Notes under the pieces: model-generated
The model's input: only the letters and a program-made list of their open reading frames with translations
Told to the model about the DNA's origin: nothing
Databases searched by the model: none
IMG/VR virus record: IMGVR_UViG_3300032085_001143
Span: 1 to 34,823 of that record
DNA length: 34,823 nt
From: a virus
Reading direction: 5' to 3' (one strand)
Made by a program: the position numbers and the translations under genes
Shown here: positions 18,201 through 25,696 of the stretch, piece after piece
Numbering within the stretch: the stretch's first letter is position 1
Layout: each line of letters starts with the position of its first letter

Positions 18201-20848
18201 TCTAACCCGTTAAAAATTCTATCAGTATCTGGCGTTGGGTAGTAATAATCATTTATCCAACTACCTTCTTCAAACCCTCCGTCGTTTCTATTCCACACGG
18301 GATAATTGTATCTAACGCCGTTTTGATCTCCTTCAAACTCGCCAACCCAACCTTGCTTTGAGTATTTAGCATATTTTGTGTTACTAGTTTGCGCGCCCGC
18401 CACATATAAGCCGTCAACAAAAAAAGATTTTTGTGGTAAATTACTCCATTTTGCTTGCGTGTCTGTTATACCATAGCCAGCCGCTGATTCATTATTTACG
18501 TCTGCAGGGTTATCAAAACCTTCGCCGTTGTCTTCTACGTTAAATAAATAACCTGAAGCGTAATTATTACCGCTAAATATAGCGTTTCTATCTACATGCC
18601 AAAACAAAGAAGTTTCAACCTCTTTGTAAAGTAAAGTGTTTACAGAATCAAAAACATTGTAATATAGATATTTATTAAAAGTGTCATCGCTAGCTAGTTG
18701 TACAAAAAATTTACCTGAAAAATCTTCATCAACAGATACTTTTCTTTCTTCTACTTTAAATATTAAACTTTCATTTACCGTTGGTGTAGTAGCGCCAGTG
18801 TTTTCCGACTCTTGAAAATAAAGCCCCGTGCTAGAGGCTAAGTTAGCATCTGTTTCTGATATTTGTTTTTCTAGTTTTAAGGTATATTTTCCACCTGAAA
18901 ATTTAGCGCTTATAACCTTGTATCGAGAAGAGCTTTCAGACGTTGAGGTAGAAACGTTGGTCCAAGATATGTAAATATCTAATCTACTTAGCGAAATAGA
19001 GTCTACATCACCATTACCTGACACGTCAACGTTTATTATTTCAGTGTTAGTGTAACCTGTACCAGAAAGCCAAGTGTTTCGATCAACCTCAATAGTAGAA
19101 GTCGTGTTAGCTACACTGAACGCGGTATTGCCAAACAAAACGTCAAAGTCTTGCGTGCAATTACCTATTTCGTAAAAAGTATACTTTATAGCATCTGGAG
19201 CTTCATTTTTTATATCTAAAACTCTATATTTATTTTGATCATACACCGCTTCTGGTTGACCACTAACATCAGAAGACTTAAGTATTATGTAATCATCTTC
19301 TTTTATTTTATTTCTATCTGCAGAAGAAAAAGAAATCCAAGCTGTATCGTCTTTATTTTCAAAACCAACATAAGCGTTAGGCGAATAAGCTTTGTACATA
19401 GAAAGATTGTAATACTCACCAGAGGTTTGCTTAACAAAAAACTTACAGTATTCTGCCCAGCTAGGCGTGTTTTCTAAATAAGCAGAAAATGATATAGGTG
19501 ACGTAGAAATAGATCCTTGATCAGAGTCTCCTCTCCAAGGAACTCTAACAGCGCCTTGCTCGTTAGTTATCACAGGTGTTTCTCTACCGTATTTATCACT
19601 AAACACAACACCTATTTGATAATCTCTTTGAGACTTTATACTTTCAATACCTCCATTTGAATAATCTAAATCTCCAACTCTAGACTCATAGCTAGCATAA
19701 ACTTTTGGCGGAAGAGTAAGATCGTAGCCTTGCTTATAGTTTGCATACACTAATCTATTACCACTTATCTCTTGAGCTAAAGCAGATCTTGGAACATTGT
19801 CCCATGGCCTAATTAGCTGATCTGCAGGTAATGCACCTTTTACGTTTTCAGAAATTATAGTATACTTACCTTTATGTGTTTTATATACCGTCTCTAAACT
19901 AGTAAATTCATAGTTAGGCTGTGATCCTTCAGCGCTCCACTCCGAATCTGTTCTTTCTACATTAGCTAAAACATACACTATAGTAGAGTCTTCTTGTTTA
20001 TAAAGTATATCTACTTGATCAACGTCTTCGGGTATATTATCAGGTACAAAATCAAAAACATCTATTGATTTTATAGAATTAACCATTGCTTGGTTATAAC
20101 CTTCTTTTGAGCCAAAGTAGTTGTTTAAGTTTGTTTCGTTTTGAAAGTTTGCATTAAATATAACCTGCGTAAAAGGTCCAATAGCGGAGTATTGGCCATC
20201 GCTATATTTGTATCTAAAAGCTAATCTAAAAAACGTTTTATCAAAAAGACTTGACTCACCTTCTAACAAACCTTCGTTAATAGTAAACTTTGGAGCAATG
20301 TTAGGCTTTTTTCTGATGACAGTAATATTTTCTTCTTTAATATCACCTAAAGATATGCCATTAGATATTAATTGAGTATGCTGAGTATGGTCTAGCGTGC
20401 CTAGCTTAGCGTTAAGTATGTTTATTCTTTTAGGCTCTCTAAAACCGTCAGTAAAATATATATTGCCACCAAAGACATTTATGCCTGTAATAGTTCTTCT
20501 AGGAAACTCTAATACATTTTTATTAGCGTCTACTAAAACCCATTGAGCTTCAGGATTTTCTGCCGAAGCATTGTATTCTACTATACCGTCAAAGTTTTCA
20601 TGAGTAACAAACCAGTAAAACTTATTGCTACCTTCATCACTTGCTACGCCTATACACTTAGAGCCTTCTGGTATTATAGATTCTATTCTAAAATTACCTT
20701 TTATATTTTCTATAGCTCCAATATTAGAAGATTCTGAAGAGATTACTTCTATGTTTACAGCGTCTCTATATTGTCCATCGGGTAATAACCTTTCATCAAG
20801 GTCTTTATTCATTTTACCTTGAAGAAAATTTTTCTTTAAATCAGGCAT
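12254..20848 (-). CDS. Giant tail nozzle/stabilisation-type protein with a large inserted region, 2864 aa
   Basis: The N-terminus (residues 8-35, containing GKMNKDLDERLLPDGQYRD) is a sequence type I recall from tail tubular protein B/stabilisation-like proteins of marine podoviruses. Residues 1-1550 form a long beta-rich core. Recognisable stretches are SQRDYQIGVVFSDKYGRETP and, near 1470-1530, GISTNPESFASDSYRAYFAD followed by RGAVLRLSMDGITP and GMKDWFRDNLP. The core seems to resume at about 2697 with SETAKGWTSFKSFIPE and ends near 2780 with SYEGTQ. Between about 1550 and 2695 lies low-complexity Gly/Ser/Thr/Asn-rich sequence with jelly-roll-like units (starting NSEFDE near 1560 and NSSFEENF further on). 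I read this as inserted binding modules. The protein probably forms the short tail tip through which DNA leaves. It follows the adaptor gene by three bases. The nozzle role is inferred from position and sequence type. Confidence 0.85.
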   Translation of the reverse strand: MPDLKKNFLQGKMNKDLDERLLPDGQYRDAVNIEVISSESSNIGAIENIKGNFRIESIIPEGSKCIGVASDEGSNKFYWFVTHENFDGIVEYNASAENPEAQWVLVDANKNVLEFPRRTITGINVFGGNIYFTDGFREPKRINILNAKLGTLDHTQHTQLISNGISLGDIKEENITVIRKKPNIAPKFTINEGLLEGESSLFDKTFFRLAFRYKYSDGQYSAIGPFTQVIFNANFQNETNLNNYFGSKEGYNQAMVNSIKSIDVFDFVPDNIPEDVDQVDILYKQEDSTIVYVLANVERTDSEWSAEGSQPNYEFTSLETVYKTHKGKYTIISENVKGALPADQLIRPWDNVPRSALAQEISGNRLVYANYKQGYDLTLPPKVYASYESRVGDLDYSNGGIESIKSQRDYQIGVVFSDKYGRETPVITNEQGAVRVPWRGDSDQGSISTSPISFSAYLENTPSWAEYCKFFVKQTSGEYYNLSMYKAYSPNAYVGFENKDDTAWISFSSADRNKIKEDDYIILKSSDVSGQPEAVYDQNKYRVLDIKNEAPDAIKYTFYEIGNCTQDFDVLFGNTAFSVANTTSTIEVDRNTWLSGTGYTNTEIINVDVSGNGDVDSISLSRLDIYISWTNVSTSTSESSSRYKVISAKFSGGKYTLKLEKQISETDANLASSTGLYFQESENTGATTPTVNESLIFKVEERKVSVDEDFSGKFFVQLASDDTFNKYLYYNVFDSVNTLLYKEVETSLFWHVDRNAIFSGNNYASGYLFNVEDNGEGFDNPADVNNESAAGYGITDTQAKWSNLPQKSFFVDGLYVAGAQTSNTKYAKYSKQGWVGEFEGDQNGVRYNYPVWNRNDGGFEEGSWINDYYYPTPDTDRIFNGLEPFVTTNNSHVNGSKQWTGLSYITSNGLAKNDLKSFYGDETGKHYIHVSFLAPGKDLHSGSINFSNLITDDNAGIELADVTLSRQMQGIFGGGAITPRPDYSSTVFPGGIRHIAFEWSDDLISGKWTPPGHNVPNTFGYGYSSAGKQEEYLELHERQWDCTYGVTSEQADSINSFLLKLNINSKIKFQGDSEVYTILNKKSVKLYNHTPWRARKKWNGTEWVWAGDSVEEAAHEWGIDRTNAAKQTNLKNKIQQFGSANNRRLCFILELDKKPTVSNTNIFTGNDGDIDSSTSKNFSIVSPFPQASTGADTGVSAIWETEPRQLPELNIYFEASDDIPLKIRENNRSTFAPLQSTVSFPDFPDATKGTEDAQKLLYWREDPNNPYTYIYITPGVNLNDDSGDEIQYGGRKIRFTRDDGTYVTADILSQSTNQNFEEYAVGLQRRFIINQKISDNSPIGLNWFNCFSFENGVESNRIRDDFNTMQITNGAKASTTTDEPYKEEVLTNSLIYSGIYNQNSKVNNLNQFIQAQNITKDINPTYGSIQKLFSRSTDLVSFCEDRVVKILANKDAVFNADGNPQLTASENVLGQAVPFVGDYGISTNPESFASDSYRAYFADKARGAVLRLSMDGITPISDIGMKDWFRDNLPKNQALLGTYDQYTGVYNLTLKERVEENLIQNSEFDEDGVGISSLTSDPVERVLNGNNIVGTNYNNNLVQQNFLSADGNSEYNNLNLISNNRLDSVVVVTNWPEIPQGYFQQYVAPIEGDPGTEVLEDVYTVTQEAIQETDATFTTSSDWSNGTVIYEWNTTSASNNAASNPTVSTNNGTGDLWAADWSVAAGATTGVTSTVGFSYTTWDNSSYSPGFSGWSPFVSEASQMRPYMNIPVSYASGTISGIPNTAVAPQVLNNTTPQGPSYPAATNMTIFETEVVKITIKFKASANYTNDNFLTGYLKFYMSLIGANNSGAGMSDYVMDVDNMGSTLGDITSEPASSIQTSTTGTYRNYGFRSSATVMPSASINSAPDNTEREFITYIMFKDPNKSSSDYTANYVNNNISTEPILTKFGVRPQWFVDPNTDLDDDAAPSGWGVDDLEVWLTSIKFEKVRELVNPGGPAIAEEGVTTQVGTGEFVGVIDAEAEVPAVPSTTIPAWSEVYYKDNARWTLDDGSGVAAPWINPSFGAPNPGSYVTEHGITYYTGTNNGVTTYQQYNNGNPNSYSLTGTNNSGSGTLPTPQSDLGYTVHAENTDSKIYVDAHKTDGTATSVYIRQSGYGEFQDGHWYLLDVEYEDVDPGNQPASRGTAGEWNIEGSIAFVGGISADVIQTGYGSSDILNANGDIIHADAVAAGYSGVNDAIISAGGTTAYGLSHYSETSPGFVNYPKGTFGSIGGSSNTNSTKTYVCKPTITAGAAGGEYYTAGRTVARTIFQYDSAAHSNYGDDQTVLQIYGRRGLVNRIDVIDITEQNTSGEFTDFHTPSANYQVPHALTHLITTELDGTGYQYESPEIYYGGDSANFYCVPNSSFEENFTGSNGYYFAQSWAIPSNWNPLVTAQGYAFKFTVEENPDYPGGIQGAVNAYVTQPNITGTFYGFGVTNVTEPGIYTVRGNFDNVSNVTVTRVFNSEEVSTTAIANTTEVILNDTTGSTDDGKVAFYPDDANGFVGKINGISLTDATQYFTGNSIDSWSFSGFNQSTFDYIVFDDDLDAITFNDAPTSSVIEGIQVEQVVGQFTKGDTYDISFSHTNLTGVVEIYYFNKFGQGFILEINDGGTGTFSQQVTIGQDEVDLGLGYLADTLVVRSKTGVVNGSIDNMFLQRQLLNYVSKTVSFSETAKGWTSFKSFIPEHGVSVSKKYYTFDKARLYEHNHRFALRCNFYEEQYSSNVNFIFNVAPETVKSFRNISYEGTQGKTFVDPGKFSFETDLNGWAVSSLSTDLEKGLVSEFSKKEGKWFGRIQSKDIGDLQYEDFVMQGLGVINSVATSSDDEEFIDE
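12760..16199 (-). other. Inserted region within the nozzle gene, probable adhesion modules
   Basis: This in-frame stretch encodes roughly residues 1550-2695 of the giant nozzle-like protein. It lies between two blocks that, as I recall marine podovirus nozzle proteins, are normally adjacent (the strand ending VYNLTLK and the block KGWTSFKSF). Composition changes sharply to Gly, Ser, Thr, Asn and Tyr, including a low-complexity run near 14500-14640. At least two units begin with the N-S-x-F-x pattern typical of carbohydrate-binding jelly rolls. Boundaries are approximate. Confidence 0.55.
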
Positions 20849-20851
20849 GTA

Positions 20852-22540
20852 TTAGTGTTTTATATGCTTAGATTTACCTCTAAGTATTTGAGTTAATTCT
20901 TCTATCTTTAAATTTGATAGTCTAAGCTTGGCTTTTCTTACAGCTGCAAACTTTTGTCTCTTGTAATACATTTGCTGTCCAACTCCAACGTTTCTTCTTG
21001 AAGCCATTAAGTCACATAGTATATGTTTATACATTGCGTCTTCGGCAAGCTTTGGAACCTTCATCTCTTCTTCTGTGCCTAAACTATCACTGATATAATC
21101 TAATATCACATCTTTACCAGAAATATTAGAACTAAAGTGTATGTTTCCTCTAAGTTCGTCAATATAAAAACTACCGTTAATTTGAGCGTGAGAAGGTTCA
21201 ATTCCATATCTTTCACCGTGGTTTGGCCACAGCACGTCGTCTTCGTAGTCGTCGTTTCTAAGCTCTGATGGAGTTTGATCTTTGTATTTCTCCCAAGTTG
21301 AAGACTTACCAGCAAGCGTAGATCTTTCTTGAAGTTGATTAGCAGCGTAACTGTTTTTAACTGTTATATCATCTACTCTAGTTTTTACAAAAGCAGAAGT
21401 TTGATTTTCGCCCCAAGGCGTGTTAGTCCACTCCGCCGTAGACGTAACAACAATGAATATTTCGTCGTACTGCCTAACGTCTACATTGTATAAGTTTTTA
21501 AAACCTTCTTCGCCCGCCGTCCACTCTACATAAGCAATATCAAATATATCAGGACTAGCATTTTGAGAAGGATATAAATCACCAGGCCCGTCCCAAAGCA
21601 AAGCTTCTATTTGGCCAGGTTTCGTGGATATTCCAACTCTAACAGTGGTTAGCGGTATATCTAACGCGTTAGAAGTTCCTTCGTTACCTATTATAGCAGA
21701 TAAAGTATTCCATAGACCTCCAGAGTTTCCTGAATCCGCAGCGTAATAATTACCAGCTGAAACTACAAAATTATTTATTGAAGACATGATATTACCAGCA
21801 GAATCATTAGCTGTAGTAGCAGCGCTTGAGTTAGTTGTTCCAGCAAGCGCGGCTGTAGTTACAGCTTGAGCTTCTACATCAACGTAGTCTATATTTGTTG
21901 TATCTATTTTCTGCCAAGTGGCTCTAGCGCTACCAGCTTCTTGACCTTGAACCCAAGAAGGAGTTAACACATGCTCTAAAGCGTTGTTGACGATCTGCGT
22001 GTACATATACTTCTCTCCAGCCGTGCCTAATGCTAAAATAGTTCCAGCAGATCCAGCTGAGCCGTGGACTTTATATTCAAAGCTGTCTGTCCAGCTTTCT
22101 AGCGTACCTGTAGCAAAATCACTATTAGTGACTAAATCAGCGTTAGATGGAAAGTCGTAACTACCGTCCTCTGTTTGTCTTATTTGAAAAGGGTTGCTAG
22201 TATGTTTTGTTGGATATAACGGATGTTTAACTCCTGAAGAATCAACAGAGCTTATTTTAGTATAATTAACATAATCATGAGGCAGCGGCATTATTTGTGT
22301 GTTTGGCAATATTATTTGTTGAGACTTTATAGATTTAAAAGTGTCAAAAGACAATTCAGCCAAAGCTCTTTGTGCAAAAAAAGCAACGTCTGTTCTACTA
22401 GCTTTATTTATTATTTTTTCTTCGCCAACATAAACTGTCATAAAATAAGTTATAATATCATTTAAAGAAACAAATTGATAGCTTCCGTATTTGCTAGAAT
22501 CTTGGTAATATTCTCTTTCGTTCGATGTATTATAAGCCAT
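20852..22540 (-). CDS. Ring/adaptor (tail tubular A-like) protein with inserted carbohydrate-binding-type domain, 562 aa
   Basis: The ends look like a podovirus head-to-tail adaptor. Residues 20-110 form an alpha-helical region (VSLNDIITYFMTVY, RTDVAFFAQRALAELSFDT), then a beta turn LPHDYVNYTKIS. The C-terminal 85 residues contain LDYISDSLGTEEEM, AEDAMYKHI and a basic helix RKAKLRLSNLKIEELTQIL, ending HIKH. Residues about 134-400 look inserted: they begin LVTNSDFATGTLESW and close with VKTRVDDITVKN, the opening and closing strands of many carbohydrate-binding jelly rolls. Such a module would project from the neck. The gene lies three bases before the nozzle gene and three bases after the other ring gene, which supports a neck role. 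A T7 gp11-like function is inferred from gene order and these end blocks. Confidence 0.82.
   Translation of the reverse strand: MAYNTSNEREYYQDSSKYGSYQFVSLNDIITYFMTVYVGEEKIINKASRTDVAFFAQRALAELSFDTFKSIKSQQIILPNTQIMPLPHDYVNYTKISSVDSSGVKHPLYPTKHTSNPFQIRQTEDGSYDFPSNADLVTNSDFATGTLESWTDSFEYKVHGSAGSAGTILALGTAGEKYMYTQIVNNALEHVLTPSWVQGQEAGSARATWQKIDTTNIDYVDVEAQAVTTAALAGTTNSSAATTANDSAGNIMSSINNFVVSAGNYYAADSGNSGGLWNTLSAIIGNEGTSNALDIPLTTVRVGISTKPGQIEALLWDGPGDLYPSQNASPDIFDIAYVEWTAGEEGFKNLYNVDVRQYDEIFIVVTSTAEWTNTPWGENQTSAFVKTRVDDITVKNSYAANQLQERSTLAGKSSTWEKYKDQTPSELRNDDYEDDVLWPNHGERYGIEPSHAQINGSFYIDELRGNIHFSSNISGKDVILDYISDSLGTEEEMKVPKLAEDAMYKHILCDLMASRRNVGVGQQMYYKRQKFAAVRKAKLRLSNLKIEELTQILRGKSKHIKH
21341..22138 (-). 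other. Inserted jelly-roll-like domain within the adaptor gene
   Basis: This in-frame part encodes about residues 134-400 of the adaptor. It is Ala/Ser/Thr/Asn-rich, starts with a TNSDF-type strand and ends with a VDDITV-type strand. The flanking sequences read as one continuous adaptor core. Boundaries are estimated from composition and motifs only. Confidence 0.5.
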
Positions 22541-22543
22541 TGA

Positions 22544-23230
22544 TTATGATTTTTCTTGTTGAATACTTTTTACTTCTTCAGCATTAGCAAATTGAGCTGT
22601 ATTAAAGTCTTTTGTAGAAATGCCAGCTAACTGAAGTATTTTATGTATTAAGTTTTTTTCTTCAGAAGGATGTAACTCAAAGTGTCTATGATCTGCCGCA
22701 GAGGCGTTGTATAGAGGTTTTTTAGCGTTTTGAGAAACTATGTAAGTCCAGTTTGCAGCTAAAGGTCTTCTTATATAAAACACGCGAACTTGCGAAGAAT
22801 CCATCATAGGCCTAACAGCAAGTTTGTTTTGAAACAAATAAAATATAGGTCTAGATTTAGTAGGCGCAAGAAGCGCGGGTTTGTAATTTTCTTGCTGCTC
22901 TTTACTAGTTTTTTCAGCTGTATTTCCGTCTACTATAACCGAACTAGTTCTGTAAAAGTTCGACGGCAACGGATGATCTCCAGCGTAGCTGTAATCACCA
23001 ATAGTAATAAACTCGCTTATTTTATCTTCTATTATACCAACAGCGTCAGCGTAATCTGATTGATTACCAGGAACTCTTTTAAACTGATTAAGATCGTAGA
23101 AGTATTGCTCGAATATTTCGTTTTGAGCGTGCTTGGCAAACAGGTTAAATTCTTGAGGAGTTATATATCCGCCTTGATCTTTATCAGCTAAAGCTAGTAC
23201 AGTTTGATATACAGTGTTTACGTTTACCAT
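22544..23230 (-). CDS. Ring/head-tail adaptor protein, 228 aa
   Basis: The sequence VNTVYQTVLALADKDQGGYIT followed by PQEFNLFAKHAQNEIFEQYF is of a kind I recall from neck genes of uncultured marine phages. An N-terminal helical part (residues 1-60) is followed by strands (ISEFITIGDYSYAG, RTSSVIVDG), a central part (SRPIFYLFQNKLAVRP, QVRVFYIRRP) and a C-terminal helix (SEEKNLIHKILQLAGIS). This pattern fits the helical-plus-beta fold of head completion rings. The start chosen is the ATG at 23230-23228 (MVNVNTVYQ). An in-frame TTG at 23254 would add eight residues but lies inside the hairpin upstream. It sits between a capsid-proximal gene and the second adaptor, consistent with the first ring on the portal. 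The exact ring identity is not decided. Confidence 0.8.
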   Translation of the reverse strand: MVNVNTVYQTVLALADKDQGGYITPQEFNLFAKHAQNEIFEQYFYDLNQFKRVPGNQSDYADAVGIIEDKISEFITIGDYSYAGDHPLPSNFYRTSSVIVDGNTAEKTSKEQQENYKPALLAPTKSRPIFYLFQNKLAVRPMMDSSQVRVFYIRRPLAANWTYIVSQNAKKPLYNASAADHRHFELHPSEEKNLIHKILQLAGISTKDFNTAQFANAEEVKSIQQEKS

Positions 23231-23249
23231 TTTATATTTTTTATAGTTA

Positions 23250-23275
23250 AGCAACCACCCCGGAGAGTGGCTGCT
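23250..23275 (-). promoter_or_regulatory. RNA hairpin upstream of the ring protein gene
   Basis: On the minus strand AGCAGCCAC and GTGGTTGCT form a nine-pair stem with one G-U pair around an eight-base loop, TCTCCGGG. It ends 19 bases before the chosen ATG at 23230. It lacks a following U-run, so it is not a typical intrinsic terminator. It could be a processing site, a stability element or a translation control element. The CAACCC at 23289-23284 could pair with the 3' arm instead, giving an alternative fold. Confidence 0.5.
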
Positions 23276-23289
23276 CTACTATAGGGTTG

Positions 23290-24111
23290 TTACGAATTAA
23301 ATCGCTTTTCAATATTGGAGTATATCTCCATACCTTCGTCAGTCTTAAACCAGTGTGCTAAGGCTGTGTAAGGGTGTTCGTCAAATGGAACTGTCATTAT
23401 TTTTCTATCATTTGATCCCCATATAAAATTACGTTGATCAGGCGATAATTTAATAATACCTTCCTCTACAGCTTTAATACCAAAGTTTCTTAACATTACG
23501 TTATCATCTTCTAGCAGTTCTAAGAACAAAGAAGGATTATTTCGCGCAAACACTAGTAAATCTCTTTTAAGCTCCTTAGAACTCAACTTAGATACTTCAG
23601 ATCCTTTCTCCACACGCATTATAGCTTCTGCAACGTCTATATCAACAGTTCGCGCCGCTATAATAGCGTCTGCTTCTAGTTCTAAAACTTCTATTTGATT
23701 TTCAGCTATTTTAGCCGGCTTAAACTCATAGTATAACTTATCTCTGTCTGGGTGATAGTTTGAAAGCAGTTTTTGTAAAACTGTTTTTTCTTTTGGAACA
23801 AATAAAGCTCCATTTGAAAAAATTATGTGCTCTAATCTTTGGTCACCTTTCATCTCATCAACAAAGCTAGTTTTTTGATTTTGACAATACTTAAGCTCTC
23901 TTTCATAACCTTTTTCTTCGTCAAACCAAAAAATATTAGCTGCTCTAATAGATCTACTTATAGGTTTTTTGCCGCCTTTTAAATAATAAACTCTATCTTT
24001 TATTTCCCACTTTGGTTTAGCTGGAGTTTTAACCGTAGGTTTTTCCACGGTTACAGTAGCTTTTACTTCAGGTGCTACTTCAACCTTAGTTGTTTCTTTT
24101 TTCTTTGCCAT
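23290..24111 (-). CDS. Unknown conserved-looking protein between capsid and neck genes, 273 aa
   Basis: I do not recognise this protein. The first 50 residues are Lys/Thr/Val/Pro-rich and probably disordered (TVEKPTVKTPAKPKWEI). A compact part follows with strands (DRVYYLKGG, NGALFVPKEK) and a long helical segment (ENQIEVLELEADAIIAARTV, KELKRDLLVFARNNPSLFLELLED). The end (PYTALAHWFKTDEGMEIYSNIEKRF) looks helical. No metal or catalytic motif is visible. It begins 61 bases after the capsid gene stop, just past a strong terminator, so its level should be below that of the capsid protein. Its position between capsid and ring proteins suggests a head completion or minor head protein. That is only context. 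Confidence 0.7.
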   Translation of the reverse strand: MAKKKETTKVEVAPEVKATVTVEKPTVKTPAKPKWEIKDRVYYLKGGKKPISRSIRAANIFWFDEEKGYERELKYCQNQKTSFVDEMKGDQRLEHIIFSNGALFVPKEKTVLQKLLSNYHPDRDKLYYEFKPAKIAENQIEVLELEADAIIAARTVDIDVAEAIMRVEKGSEVSKLSSKELKRDLLVFARNNPSLFLELLEDDNVMLRNFGIKAVEEGIIKLSPDQRNFIWGSNDRKIMTVPFDEHPYTALAHWFKTDEGMEIYSNIEKRFNS

Positions 24112-24124
24112 AATATAATATAAT

Positions 24125-24162
24125 AAAAAATTAAAAAAAAGATCGGGGCCGAAGCCCCGACC
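24125..24162 (-). terminator. Intrinsic terminator after the capsid gene, UUCG tetraloop
   Basis: On the minus strand, 10 bases after the capsid stop, GGTCGGGGC and GCCCCGATC form a nine-pair stem with one G-U pair, closed by C(UUCG)G, an exceptionally stable tetraloop. It is followed by eight T and, after AA, six more T. This is a textbook Rho-independent terminator. As the operon continues beyond it, it probably lets through only part of the transcripts and so raises capsid mRNA over the downstream neck and tail genes. The attenuation is inferred. Confidence 0.93.
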
Positions 24163-24171
24163 TAATATAAA

Positions 24172-25674
24172 TTACTTCAATAACATGAAGTTGTTTGCAC
24201 CTTGAGTGATCAAACATCTCTCAGTAAGGAAGTGCATTTGCATCGCGTCAAGCGCAGAAGTAGCAGCACCTACTGAACCTGTTACCCAAGTCTTCATTCT
24301 ACGATCATCAGTTTGTGAAGCTCTGAAACGAACGTGTAAGAACGGACGTCTAATGCTAGCACCAACAGTTTGGTCGTATACAGAAGATGATCCAGCTGGA
24401 ATTACAACACCACGAATAGCGTTAGATCCTGCAGCAGCGTTAATACCACCACGTGTAGCTAAATCATTTAAGTAACGGAAGTCAGACTTATAGAAATCGT
24501 AAGATCCTCTACGGAAACCAGAGAAGCCTAAGTTCAATGCCATATCTTCAGAGTTGTCAAATACACCGTAAGACGTACCACCAGCTCCGTAAGAATTCAT
24601 AGAAGCTAACATATCGTCAATAGCTAGAGACGTAGCTCTGTTTAAGAAGAACATGTTTTCTTCAATAGCACCTTGCTTGTCAAACTCAGCTAAGATAGCA
24701 TCAAACTCTGCTAAGTCAGTAGCAGCGTTAACACCAGTGATACCAGAAGAAACATTACCTCTGCTTTCAATAGCAGCAAATAAACCTTCAGTACCAACAA
24801 CGTCACCATCAGCTCTTAAGTAGTCGTCAACTAAAAGCTCAACACTAGAAGCAGCGTCGCTGTTCTTTTCAGCTTCTAACATAGCCATTTCTACGTAGTC
24901 GGTGAAACGAGCACGAGTATCAGACTCAGCTTTTAAGTACCATAAGTAACCGTTAGCTCCAGCCTCAGATGAAACTTCAACCCAACCAACACGAGATGCA
25001 TCAGATCCTGATACTTCGTAGTAGTCTTTCATGATGATAGGCTTGTTAGAAAATGATTTGAACTGTGGTTCGTTAGCTGAGTGAGTTTCAGCAACTCTAG
25101 AAGCAGCATCGTTAGTATAGTAACCAGTAGCTTTTCCGTACTCAGAACCGTAAACTAAAATAGTAGTATCTTGAGTTCCGTTTTCAGTAGTAAAACCAGC
25201 GGCTTCTAAAGTAATAAAACCGTAAGGTCTTACTGTAATAACAGCAGAGCTTACATTAGAAACGATACATTTAGCTACAGCTTCAGAGTTTGCAACGATA
25301 ATAGTATCGTTCAATCTAATACCGTGACTAGCTATGCTATCAGTGTTACCGTCAATATCAGCTTCGATAGTGATAGTACCACCACCAGTAGCATCTTTGT
25401 CTTCAATGTGACCTTTGTAAGAAAGGTGTAATCTTGATTGCTCAGACCATACAACTTGGTCAGCTGTCATAGCCTCTTCAGCACCAACTTGAGCAAGGAA
25501 ACCAGAAATTGTACGAGGTCCAAAAACCTCAGCTTCTTTTTCCATCAAGTCTGGCACGTATTGTTGCGCCCAACCTTGTCCAGTTGAAGACGCTAAATCT
25601 AGATAATTTGTAGCTAGTGTTTGCTTTCTTGACGAAGGAACACTATTTAAATTATCACCTGCAGTAATTGCCAT
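24172..25674 (-). CDS. Major capsid protein, 500 aa
   Basis: Length, position after a scaffold-like gene and the following terminator all fit a major capsid protein of HK97 fold. Residues 25-75 hold the N-terminal arm (GQGWAQQYVPDLMEKEAEVF). Residues 90-210 are beta-rich with turns such as DIDGNTDSIASHG. Helical sections lie near 255-290 (RARFTDYVEMAMLEAEKN) and 320-365. The C-terminal part reads RPFLHVRFRASQTDDRRMKTWVTGSVGAA near 445-473, then LDAMQMHFLTERCLITQGAN, as I recall from capsid proteins of marine and crAss-like phages. About half of the Arg codons are CGT, and C-ending Phe and Tyr codons look frequent, suggesting selection for high expression. No propeptide cleavage site is evident. 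The leader before ATG is A/T-rich without a visible Shine-Dalgarno. Confidence 0.88.
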   Translation of the reverse strand: MAITAGDNLNSVPSSRKQTLATNYLDLASSTGQGWAQQYVPDLMEKEAEVFGPRTISGFLAQVGAEEAMTADQVVWSEQSRLHLSYKGHIEDKDATGGGTITIEADIDGNTDSIASHGIRLNDTIIVANSEAVAKCIVSNVSSAVITVRPYGFITLEAAGFTTENGTQDTTILVYGSEYGKATGYYTNDAASRVAETHSANEPQFKSFSNKPIIMKDYYEVSGSDASRVGWVEVSSEAGANGYLWYLKAESDTRARFTDYVEMAMLEAEKNSDAASSVELLVDDYLRADGDVVGTEGLFAAIESRGNVSSGITGVNAATDLAEFDAILAEFDKQGAIEENMFFLNRATSLAIDDMLASMNSYGAGGTSYGVFDNSEDMALNLGFSGFRRGSYDFYKSDFRYLNDLATRGGINAAAGSNAIRGVVIPAGSSSVYDQTVGASIRRPFLHVRFRASQTDDRRMKTWVTGSVGAATSALDAMQMHFLTERCLITQGANNFMLLK

Positions 25675-25696
25675 AATAAATAGTTTTAAACGTTAA

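Noticed and set aside
23231-23254. TTG start adding eight residues to the ring protein
   Set aside because: TTG is less likely than the ATG at 23230, and it lies in the hairpin arm.
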